NCBI GenBank assembly: GCA_030848705.1
Contig: CM061245.1
Span: 40,862,711-40,926,710 of the forward strand
Origin: Heracleum sosnowskyi
Lineage: Eukaryota; Streptophyta; Magnoliopsida; Apiales; Apiaceae
Length of the DNA: 64,000 nucleotides
Direction of reading: 5' to 3'
Below the pieces are notes generated by a model. The model searched no databases. It was given only the letters and a program-made list of their open reading frames with translations, and was not told where the DNA came from. Below are positions 22,011-31,270 of this stretch, in pieces (position 1 is the first letter of the stretch; each line of letters opens with the position of its first letter). The translations under genes were made by a program, and so were the position numbers.

Positions 22011-22358
22011 ATGTCTATCCAAGAGGTCGAAATGGCATTTTTTATGGATGAGGTTCGTGAGTCTTTTAAGGCTGTCCATGATTGCCTTGATGATATGGCT
22101 GATGAGATATGGTTTGGTCGTGATTTGATTTTTGGTCAAAAGTCTCAAGACAATCTTTGTTCTGCTTCTAGCCTTCGAGCTTTTGCTGCTGCGGTTGAGA
22201 TGGTAGAGTCTGATACTCCGACTATTCGTGACACACCTCTGGTTGATGCTCTTGTTTCTACTGATGCTACGAAGGATTCAACTGCAGATGCTGCTTGGAA
22301 TTCGAATGCTGGTGATCATGGTGATCTTGAGGAGGATGACGACAAAATGGATGCCTAG
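22011..22358 (+). CDS. Unidentified acidic open reading frame, probably tail of an LTR-element ORF
   Basis: 115 codons from ATG: MSIQEVEMAFFMDEVRESFK, a central Ala/Ser-rich part, and an acidic end (DLEEDDDKMDA). No family is recognised. It is followed by two GGGGGAGA tracts (near 22381 and 22831) like retroelement polypurine tracts, and the same arrangement (an extra acidic ORF after pol, then a GGGGGAGA tract, then an LTR) is typical of Sirevirus-like copia elements. I therefore suspect the 3' end of a truncated element. It could instead be an unrelated hypothetical gene. Confidence 0.35.
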   Translation: MSIQEVEMAFFMDEVRESFKAVHDCLDDMADEIWFGRDLIFGQKSQDNLCSASSLRAFAAAVEMVESDTPTIRDTPLVDALVSTDATKDSTADAAWNSNAGDHGDLEEDDDKMDA

Positions 22359-23256
22359 TTTTTCTTCTTTTTATGATTAAGGGGGAGAAGAATTTTATGA
22401 AATATGGGTTTATGTTTTTATTTGTTTCAGAACTTATTTTCTTTATGTTGGTGGTTGAACTCGTTTAAGTATCTCTGAACTTAGTTTATTTTGTGGTGGT
22501 ACTTAGCATTGTTTGGTTTCATGTTGGTTAAGTACTTTTATGGTTGAATGATGTGATTTGGTATTTTGTTAGAACCTGTTGCTTAGTAGTTTTTGAATTC
22601 ATGTTACAATCTGAAATGGTAAGTGTAAATTCTGTATTGTTGAACTTATGTATCTGAGCTAAAATGTAAAGTTGACATGTTAATTTTTAAGGTTAATGAT
22701 AGATGTTAATTGATGGATATTTTACTTAAAACATCTTCTGTACTGGTTTGAGATAATAATTGTTGCATGGGTATTAGATTTAGGGGAGATTTTTTTTTCC
22801 TTCCCTAAAATTGTTGTGAAATCATTAAAAAGGGGGAGATTCAAACCCTGAAGTTTTGATGATCACACTATAGCAGCAAGCTGGGTATATTATGTTGAAC
22901 TAATTTTCTTTTACCGGAGTTTGAATATTATATTTTCTAACAAAAACAGGGTTAGCAGCTAGCTGACAGAGTAAATTTTCTATACATGCAGCAAGCTAGC
23001 AACACTTTCAGCAGATAGAGTTTCAGTCATATTTTATAGGAAATCTTCTAGGAACTGAAATGTGAGAACTCTATAAGTTATATAAGTCGTATATATATAT
23101 ATATATAATCCCTATTAAATAGGTAGTTTATTTACCAACGTTTAACTCTTTAAACAAACTCTATTTTATGGGCTATACATTAGTTGAATGTGTCTTCTCT
23201 TCAACGTTTCTTTCTCAAACATTCTTCTAATTTTCTAAACGTTACTCCATGAACGT
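22359..23256 (+). other. Possible remnant of an LTR-element 3' end
   Basis: Non-coding. A purine tract AAAAAGGGGGAGATTC is at 22827-22842, followed by sequence (TTTTGATGATCACAC) that resembles the start region of some plant copia LTRs. A (TA)n run lies at 23090-23106. It is cut at 23257 by the gypsy LTR. No second LTR was found, so this is tentative. Confidence 0.3.
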
Positions 23257-26200
23257 TGTAATATCCCCAAATTTTATACTTATTTAAAAACCACTGATGA
23301 ATAGTAGCCACTGATGAATAGTAACTTTTTTCGTTCAGAAATTTTTCAGACCACCCTATGTACGAGACGGTATAATTGACTTTCAAAGTCGTATTAGTGA
23401 TCTACTATGAAAATGAAGGAATACAAAAGCTGTCTGAATCAGAAAAATAACATTTTCTGTTTTTGCCGAAATTTCACCAATAACTGATGATTAATCATTA
23501 TTTGAATATATTGGAGGATTTTAGAAAGGATGACATAAGCACCATGACATCATTATTTTCCAAGCTTATCACACCACTTTAAGCACATGTTTAGTAAACA
23601 AAATATCAAGAAACCAAGCAAGTATCCAAGCTAACCACTCCCCCTTGAAGAAAGAAACATTCGGCCAATTTCTTCATCCAAGTATACATTTTTCAAAGAT
23701 CATCTTCCAAGCTTCCATAAATCATGATGTTGGATTCAAAAGTTTCCTAATTCCTATACTATGGTATACTCTAGTTCCTAGCTTCATCCATGGATCATAA
23801 CATGCTTGAATATTAGATCAAAGATGAGAATGAATAGTGATATGAATAGTTATCTTTCGTGTTCTTGATTTTGTTCTTAAAGCTTAAGCTTGTTAAGGAT
23901 AGTTTAAAGCTCAAGGAAGGATTATAAGCTATTGTGGGTGTTTATAAAGCATCAAGGAAGGTATAAACTCTTGAAACCCTTGGTTATAATTTGATTTATA
24001 TGGTTAGATTTAAGTGTAGATTAGTTAGGATGATCATAAGGATGAATGATTGATTTTGATGAAAGTTTGATGTTGTTTTGATGGTGAATGAGTAGATGTT
24101 GGTTTTGACTATGGTTGATGATGATTATGGATTAGTAATGATGTTGAGAAATTGACTTTATTATTTGGTTGGATTGATCATGTAAAGTTTATGATTTAAA
24201 CTTTGGAATCATTAAAACATAGCCGTTATAATGCCCGATTTTCCTTAACCTTGTTTTCTTTGTAATATTCGAACCTAGTAACTTCTGCCCAAGGATCACC
24301 ACTGCCATGATAGTGTAGGTCTTGTTTCAAGGTTCGTTTTGGTGCGAAGATCATGTAAATCCGATTTACGGTTTAAGAGAAACAAGTGTTTTAATAAAGG
24401 ATGTTTCGAGAAACCAAACTATACCACTTAACCAACTTCGAGGCAATGATCGAACCCCTTAAGTGCCTTATTGGAATTCGAAACTTTGTGTTAACATGCT
24501 AGGTACGTTTAGGAAGATCCTCGAAAGGATTTCGTGTTAAAAGGATTAAATCTCAATTTTATAAAAGTGCGTGAGCGAGCATGCACGAGTGGAAGTCCTT
24601 AAAGAGTTAACTTGAAAATGAACTTATTACTTGAGATAGTATATACTTAGTATGGTGAAAGAGTTTAAGTTATTAATCTTGAACCTTGTGTTGATTCTAG
24701 ATTACCGGACCAACCCGAGGTTTACCACTGCTTCAGAACTTCCAGGCAAGTTTCCAAAACCTATGACTTTCTACGGTTGTTGTGATGAAAAATGCTTCGA
24801 CTATATTTTGCAAATATAATATTGTTGTGGTACTTGAATCTTTTGAATTGTGATTGGTTTATAAGCTATACGTTATAATAGTTATAATTCGGGTTTTTGT
24901 AAAGGCTCTTAGAGTAGAGCATGTGAATCGTATTTTGAAACTTAGACCGGGAGTCGGTATATTTTTTTTAAACCGTTAAGGTTTATTTTCTGATAAGTAT
25001 ATTGAATCGATATATCCAATTATTTCATTATTCAAGGAGTATTATTTAATATTCACTTAGATTTTATTATTAAATATTTATTGAACTTTTGATTATTAGT
25101 TAATCATTTATTAATTGATGTATATTATTTGAATATTTATTATTCTTTTAAGTAATTTGAAGGTGATGTATATTGTTTAAAAAGTCATCTTTGACCTTCA
25201 ATGATTATGAAGAATATTTCCGACCTTTATAAAATTTATTTTAATTAAAGTAGTGATTCCCAAATATTATTTTAATTTAAATCTATTTTAAGTGATGATT
25301 TAAACATTCGCTGACCACTCAAATGGGACGGGAATACCCTTAAAGATTTCCAAATAGTTTGACTCCCGGGTCGTAATCTTTTAAAGAGAGATCTTATCTA
25401 ATCCTAAGTCGGTTGACAGAGGTCAACCCCCATGGTAACTTACTTCCTCTATTATTCTGGGAGTAAGGAGGCCAAGAAATGTTTTAAAAGGAGAGACAAG
25501 TACTAAGTACTTGGGGAAACAGGATTAACTTCCGTTTTTCGTGACGTTGATTTTCATCTGGGGACTGGGATTTAATTTCATACTGTGTAATGAAATAGGT
25601 GCCTGAAGTGTATGACTCCATGCTCGGAAATGAAATAGGTGCCTGTATAGCATAAAGGGCCCAAATGCGGCCAGGGTGATAACCAGATGGGGAGTCGTCC
25701 TTCAACAAGTAGAGAAAGTGTTTATGCGGTAACGACTGATCAGCGTTTATCGTGGTGTTTTCCGGTATAGCCCCCATCTTCCAATTGGAATTGTGCCTGC
25801 AACATTGTAACAAAAGCCTAGGAGCTCAATTACCGATAATGTTCGCAGTATTTTGAGAAATATTCAAAACTGGTATTTTCTATAAGCTACCTGATTTAGC
25901 TTGATATAAAAGTTGTCTTTTGAAAGCTGGTCTATGTTATAACAAAGATTTTTCCGATATCTTGCAAATATTTATTATGATTATGATATAGTACAGATTT
26001 CATTATAGATTATATTGTGGGGCTTTATTGCTCACTCTTGCTTTGTTTTATAAAATCACACAACAACAGATAGGACAGATGGCCAGGCCGAGGCACACTA
26101 CTCGCAAGCGGGTGGGAAATGCCCGTCAGTACCACGCACAGATACTAGCCACCATGGTTGAGGTGGGGATAACTAGTTGGTTAGGTTATCAGCTTTTGTG

Positions 26201-26474
26201 TATCAGACTTATTTATATGTATGACTTAAGTAAGGTTATGTCCAGAAACGGGTAACTTATTCGGTAATCATTTTGGGTTGTAATAACTTTATCTTGTGGA
26301 TTAATGACCGATACTTATTTCAATTTCATCTCTGAGACTATAATTAGTGTTGCGGATTGTTTTTTGGGGTCACATCATGTTGTTTATTATTATTGTGATT
26401 TAAGTTCAAGGGATATTGTTGGGATTGAGGACGTGACAACCCGGATCTCCGACTCCGGATCTGAGGGTGTTACA
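23257..26474 (+). repeat. Gypsy 5' LTR (about 3.2 kb)
   Basis: Starts TGTAATATCCCCAAATTTTA and ends GGTGTTACA, i.e. TG...CA. The start matches the 3' LTR at 55338 closely for the first ~265 bp. About 281 bp present in the 3' LTR (55605-55885) is missing here at about 23524, after which similarity resumes. The ORF-like stretches inside (for example 25484-25813 minus) are not genes. Confidence 0.85.
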
Positions 26475-26478
26475 AAAA

Positions 26479-26491
26479 TGGTAATCAGAGC
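26479..26491 (+). other. Gypsy primer-binding site (tRNA-Met type)
   Basis: TGGTAATCAGAGC four bases after the LTR end; the standard plant site is TGGTATCAGAGC, so there is one extra A. It is complementary to the 3' end of initiator tRNA-Met, which primes minus-strand synthesis. Confidence 0.7.
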
Positions 26492-26681
26492 TTAGGGTTA
26501 TAGATCTGAGAGATGATAGCGTGTTAAGAATGATAAATCCAGATATAATTATATAATAGTAATAATAATAAGAACTCTGATAGAGTTCATAGTCGGGCTA
26601 CCTAATGTAGCACTGGCAACTAAAACCCTCAAGGGAACCTTAACTTCATGGTTAATAACATAGCTTTCATTTACCTTGTAG

Positions 26682-27335
26682 ATTCCGGATATCCCAGACC
26701 CTGAGGTGTATGAGCAGCAGCATGACGATGCACTGCTAGAGGCTATCAACCCTGTTGAGCATGCCATAGAGGACCCGGAGGAGGACGTCGAGGAGGATTC
26801 GGAGGAGGACCCCGAGTAGGATCCGGAGGAGGATCCCATCGAGGAGGCGGAGGAGTCTAGTGACGATGATGAGGACTACACAGACATCCCCATGCACCCA
26901 CTCCCAATTGTTAGACCCCCAACCCCTCCACCACAACCACTGAGCCCTTTTGATGACAAGGACTATGAGGATCTTACCCTTACAGAGTATGAGATGGAGG
27001 ATGCTCCGGCAGCTGACCCCGACACACCACCCCCAGCCCCAGTAGTTGGAGTATCGACATTCATCCATGATTGGATAGTAGGCCGCATGACCGCATACTT
27101 GGAAGAGGCAGAGACTGGGTTGGATGAGTCGAGGAGACAGTTGGCTGCTGAGAGAGAGGCCCGGTATGCACACCATGGCGGGATGAGGTTCACGACCCCT
27201 CGAGCTGCTAAAGGGGAGATGACGAGGATTGAGATGAGGGCACGGATTCAGATTCGGGCCTTACCGGTTGATGAGGATGGTAGAGTATCCAGGACGGAGA
27301 CTGAGGAGATTTTCAGAGGTGCCATGGCGAGGTGA
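26682..27335 (+). pseudogene. Acidic leader ORF upstream of gypsy gag
   Basis: An open frame of about 217 codons between primer site and gag, broken once by TAG at 26817-26819. It begins right after a TTACCTTGTAG that looks like a splice acceptor (IPDIPDPEVYEQQHDDALLE). It runs through an acidic repeat (EEDVEEDSEEDPE), a proline-rich part (PPTPPPQPL) and a helical stretch (YLEEAETGLDESRRQLAAER), and stops at 27335. It is not gag, which follows separately at 27794. Extra leader ORFs exist in some plant gypsy elements, with unknown roles. The stop and lack of a clear initiator make expression doubtful in this copy. Confidence 0.45.
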
Positions 27336-27793
27336 GGTACTTGACCCGCCCCGCTGACTGATCATTGATGATGGGATGTGTTAGCCTAGTCTTCTAGTTG
27401 TAGATGGCCATAATAGAGTGCCGATTTTCCGGGATAGTTTCATTGTATAACGATATCCCTTTTTCTAACTAGGTACATAGGCCAGGATGTTTTACTTTTG
27501 ACTAGTTGGTGACAAACTTGACTCACTTTTGACTGTTGTAGTTGTTGACCTCGATGTATGCGACTGGTTGGTACTATGTATATATTTGTGTCCTTTCGGT
27601 TCAGATCTGTCTCATTTTGATACGATTGACAATTGTTGTCCATACTATTATTTACACTGTTTCACGATTAATATTGCCATAACATATAGTCATTGCGGAA
27701 CCCTCTCATGTGGAGAGTATAACGATTGTGAGAATGAGAAAGGTATAAAAGTGTATAAGATCTAACGTAAAAGTTTTCATAATCCTCAGAATT
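27336..27793 (+). other. Gypsy leader between the extra ORF and gag
   Basis: Non-coding stretch. Small open frames on both strands show no recognisable motif. Confidence 0.35.
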
Positions 27794-27926
27794 ATGCCAC
27801 CAAGAAGAATGGGAACTAGGGCAAACCCCCTAGCTCCGAGGGCCGGGGAAGCCATGCCAGAACGTGAGAGAGAGAAACCCTGACCGTGAGGAAGAAGAGG
27901 ATAGAGATTATATCGAGCACGAGTTA
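27794..27926 (+). pseudogene. Gypsy gag, N-terminal stub
   Basis: ATG followed by MPPRRMGTRANPLAPRAGE, the Arg/Pro-rich start typical of gag in plant chromoviruses. The frame hits TGA after about 28 codons. A shift of frame would give an acidic continuation (DREEEEDRDYIEHELSE), so a small indel is likely. Sequence then passes into copia copy 1 protease at about 27932. The rest of gag is deleted. Confidence 0.5.
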
Positions 27927-27931
27927 TCAGA

Positions 27932-28033
27932 ATAGTGGATGTTCTGTGCACATGACTAGAAACAAAGCCCTGTTATCAGAATATGAGGAGAAAGCTGGCC
28001 CAACCGTGTCTTATGGAGATGACAACATTGGAC
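27932..28033 (+). pseudogene. Copy 1 aspartic protease fragment
   Basis: AGTGGATGTTCTGTGCACAT encodes SGCSVHM, part of the copia protease active-site region, followed by NKALLSEYEEKAGPTVSYGD. It corresponds to 33634-33734 of copy 2. The preceding Asp codon is lost at the junction with gypsy gag, and the segment breaks off at 28033 where copy 2 continues into integrase. Confidence 0.75.
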
Positions 28034-29693
28034 AGATACTGACACTTCATTAGATACCAAGTAACCTGAAGAAATGGAATCAGATACTGACACTTCATCA
28101 GATATTGATGGGTCACCAAATCCTGATGACTCACCAAATCCTGATGACACATCAAATCCTGATGATGCACCAAATACTGATGGTGCTAATGCTGATGATA
28201 CAAATATTGGAGACACTACTAGCAGTGCAAATGTTGAGGGGGAGCAACAACAAACATCTACTAGTTCAGAATCTACTCAAACATCAGGACAGAATTCCAC
28301 AGATACTGATTCAGGTGACAATCCTGATGATCCATCAGGAGGTGACAGTAACAATTCAGGAGGAGCTTCTATTGAAGCAAATTCTTCTACTGAAGACAAC
28401 ACCAATCCAGGGGGAGCATCTACTTCAAGGAATAATTTATCACCAGCAAGGAAATGGACAAGAGATCATACTCCTGATTTGATAATTGGAGATCCTGATG
28501 CAGGTGTTAAGACAAGAAGTGCAACTCAAAATGAATGTCTATATCATAACTTTCTATCAAATGAGGCACCTAAGAAAGTTGAAGATGCACTTAAGGATGC
28601 TGATTGGGTTACTGCAATGCAAGAAGAATTAAATGAATTTGAAAGGAATGAAGTCTGGAAACTGGTGCCAAGACCAAAGAACAGGTCAATTGTTGGTACA
28701 AAATGGATTTTCAAAAACAAGACTGATTCTGATGGAGTAATAATCAGAAATAAAGCAAGGCTAGTTGCAAAGGGGTATTCTCAACAAGAAGGAATTGACT
28801 ATGATGAAACTTTTGCTCCTGTTGCAAGGCTAGAAGCCATCAGGATCTTTCTGGCATATGCAGCTCACAAGAAATTCAAGGTTTTTCAGATGGATGTGAA
28901 AAGTGCTTTCTTAAATGGTGAACTGGAGGAAGAAGTCTATGTTGAACAACCTCCTGGTTTTATTGATCCAAAATATCCAAATCATGTTTACAGATTGGAT
29001 AAGGCACTTTATGGACTAAAGCAAGCTCCAAGAACATGGTATGAAACCTTAGCTCAATTCTTACTAGAAAGTGGATTCAAAAGAGGTACTATTGATAAAA
29101 CTCTATTTTATTTGAATCATGGTAAGGATTTGCTTTTAGTTCAGATTTATGTTAATGATATCATATTTGGGTCAACAAACAATAAGCTTTGTGAAAAGTT
29201 TCCTAAGCTTATGCAGTCAAGATATCAAATGAGCATGATGGGAGAAATGAGTTACTTTCTTGGTCTTCAAGTTAAACAGGCTGATGATGGCATTTTTATC
29301 AATCAGTCAAAATATACAAGGAATTTATTGAAAAGGTTTAACATGCAAGATTGTGCTACTGCAAGTACTCCCATAGCTACAGCTACCAAACTTGATCCTG
29401 ATCAAGGTTCTGAGGTAGATGTAACTCACTACAGAGGGATGATTGGCTCTTTATTGTATCTCACTGCAAGTAGACCAGATATCATGTTTGCAACCTGTCT
29501 TTGTGCAAGATTTCAAGCAAATCCCAAGGAACCTCATCTGATTGCAGTTAAAAGAATTTTTAGATATCTCAAAGGCACTCCTTCACTTGGCCTTTGGTAT
29601 GCAAGGGAATCAGATTTTGGTTTGTGTGGTTATTCAGATGTTGATTTTGCAGGATGCAAGATAAACAGGAAAAGAACTTCAGGAAGTTGTTAG
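28034..29693 (+). pseudogene. Copy 1 reverse transcriptase region (catalytic Asp changed)
   Basis: From 28074 an open frame of 539 codons holds an Asn-Pro-Asp-rich linker (residues ~1-130) and then the copia RT: EELNEFERNEVWKLVPRPKN, QMDVKSAFLNGELEEEVYVE, LDKALYGLKQAPRTWYE. RT copies the element RNA into DNA. The active-site motif is YVND (residues 359-362) where copy 2 has YVDD. One of the two metal-binding aspartates is therefore Asn through a G-to-A change at 29154, which should abolish activity. A TAG at 29691-29693 ends the frame just before RNase H. Both changes fit deamination of methylated cytosine. The upstream integrase is deleted. Confidence 0.88.
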
Positions 29694-29696
29694 TTT

Positions 29697-30095
29697 TTGG
29701 GTGGTAGACTAGTTTCTTGGTTCAATAAAAAGCAAAAGTCTATCTCTACTTCAACTGCAAAAGCTGAGTACATTGCTGCAGGAAGTTGTTGTGCTCAGAT
29801 AATGTGGATGAGAAATCAGTTGTTAGATTATGGCCTATCATATTCAAAAATCCCTATTTATTGTGATAACCAAAGTGCTATTGCAATGACAGGAAATCCA
29901 GTTCAGCATTCTCTTACTAAACACATCAGTATTAGATATCACTTCATAAGAGAACAGGTTCTGGAAGGAACAATTAAACTTCATTTTGTTCCTACTGATC
30001 AACAACTAGCTGATATATTCACCAAGCCACTGCCTGAAGCTACTTTCAATAAGTTGGTGAATGAACTTGGAATGATGAACTTTGAGAATTACTGA
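29697..30095 (+). pseudogene. Copy 1 RNase H domain
   Basis: In frame with the RT after the TAG. It shows STAKAEYIAAGSCCAQIMWM, YCDNQSAIAMTGNPVQHSLT, KHISIRYHFIREQV and DIFTKPLPEATF, the conserved stations of copia RNase H, which removes RNA from the RNA/DNA hybrid. It ends with TGA at 30093-30095. The domain itself looks undamaged. This domain is missing from copy 2. Confidence 0.85.
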
Positions 30096-30589
30096 GAAAA
30101 GCTATAGAGAGGAAATCATGATGACTGTCAAATCCTGATGGTCATTCTGCAAGGTATGTAATTTTGATCAAATCCTGATAGGACACAGTCCTGACAGGAA
30201 GTTAACTGGTCAATCCTGATGTACAGGTGAGTATTTCATTGCTTCAATTGTGCCTGATTTTTCGTCAGTTAATGATGAGAAACGTTTGAGTTTTAGTTGG
30301 ACAATTGTATGCGCGCGTGTGTCACACTGATAGATATATACATATAGATACACATAAAAAGCAGTGCAGTTATGTTTAATTACGCACGTAATTTGTCCAC
30401 TAATTATTTGTGCACGAATCACAACATGCCACCTGTCACTAAGAGTAATATTTTGTTTTAACAAAATATATTTGATTTTCTAAATTTACCGTTTACTCTC
30501 TCAACATCAGTTTTTGCTCTTCACCTTCTCTCTGTGCTCACGAACCCTAAATTCTAAATCTCAATTCTCAAGCTTTCTGTATTGTATCA
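30096..30589 (+). other. Copy 1 region between pol and the envelope-like ORF
   Basis: Non-coding. It carries several AATCCTGATG-type motifs (30132, 30171, 30213 and variants) in its first 130 bp, then an AT-rich part with a short CGCGCGTGTGTG run near 30311. Confidence 0.5.
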
Positions 30590-30618
30590 ATGGTGTCCTC
30601 ATCATTCATGAATAAAAA

Positions 30619-31220
30619 TGTTAGATCAGAATTCAATGATCGTCAGAAGCTAGACTCAACTGATCAGGATTGCTGACGTCATCAGTATTGCATGGTCATC
30701 AGTATTTGATCAAGCGTCAGTATCTTATTGATCATCAGGATTCCTACTCAGACTATGATCAGGTTTGATCATCAGGACTTGAAGCTGATCAGGATTCCTA
30801 CTTCGAGTTATATTTGGAGTCTAGATAAACATGGAAGTTTGTTCCTGGTTTGTAGAATGCAGCTATCGATTAAAGATATGTTTCTATCTTTATTATGATT
30901 AGGACTTATCTTGTTATTGATAGAGAAGCTGTGTGCACTATATAAACACAGTTTTGGTTTCGATTTATGTACTGATCAGAGAGAGAGAACATAATCGGAG
31001 AGAAGCTCTTAAGAACAGAATTTCTTGAGAGAGTTTTTGTAAGCTAGCAGCTCTTAAGAATATCAGAATTTCTTAAGAGAGTTTGTAACAGTTTTATATC
31101 AAAGTTAATAAAGCTGTTATTGTTATTATTATTGATCTTTCATATTTGTGTTATATAAAGTCGAGAATCTTATACAATTGTATTCAACCCCCTTCTACAA
31201 TTGTTATTTACTGGGCAACA
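30619..31220 (+). repeat. Copy 2 5' LTR
   Basis: TGTTAGATCAGAATTCAATG ... TTACTGGGCAACA, 602 bp. I could see no difference from the LTR at 39554-40155. The first ~200 bp contain about ten CATCAGGATT-type words, the reverse complement of the AATCCTGATG words in the interior. Confidence 0.95.
30674..30946 (+). promoter_or_regulatory. LTR promoter elements: TGACGTCA and TATATAAA
   Basis: A perfect TGACGTCA palindrome at 30674-30681, the core site bound by plant bZIP/TGA factors, lies within the CATCAGGATT-rich U3 region. A TATATAAA box is at 30939-30946, about 260 bp downstream. The TGACGTCA site is conserved in the diverged copy 1 LTR (53452-53459), which suggests function rather than chance. 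Transcription would start near 30970. Confidence 0.6.
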
Positions 31221-31222
31221 AT

Positions 31223-31234
31223 TGGTATCAGAGC
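31223..31234 (+). other. Copy 2 primer-binding site
   Basis: TGGTATCAGAGC two bases after the LTR, complementary to the 3' end of initiator tRNA-Met. Confidence 0.9.
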
Positions 31235-31270
31235 AAACTGATTTAATTCTGAATCAGATACGATCTAAAG

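Noticed and set aside
25484..26255. Open frames inside the gypsy 5' LTR
   Set aside because: Located in LTR sequence, without known motifs; best explained by chance in a less AT-rich part.
26549..27176. Ser-rich and other minus-strand frames opposite the gypsy leader ORF
   Set aside because: Ser/Gly repeats arise from reading the acidic GAG/GAC repeats of the plus strand backwards.
27956..28216. Minus-strand Ser/Gly-rich frames (also 34792-35049 and 31918-32184)
   Set aside because: They are antisense shadows of the Asn-Pro-Asp and Ser/Asp repeats in the copia linker and gag.
31135..31165. tRNA-like or other structured RNA genes around the LTR/primer-site junctions
   Set aside because: Only the 12-13-bp primer complements were found; no cloverleaf or box A/B pair was visible anywhere in the window.
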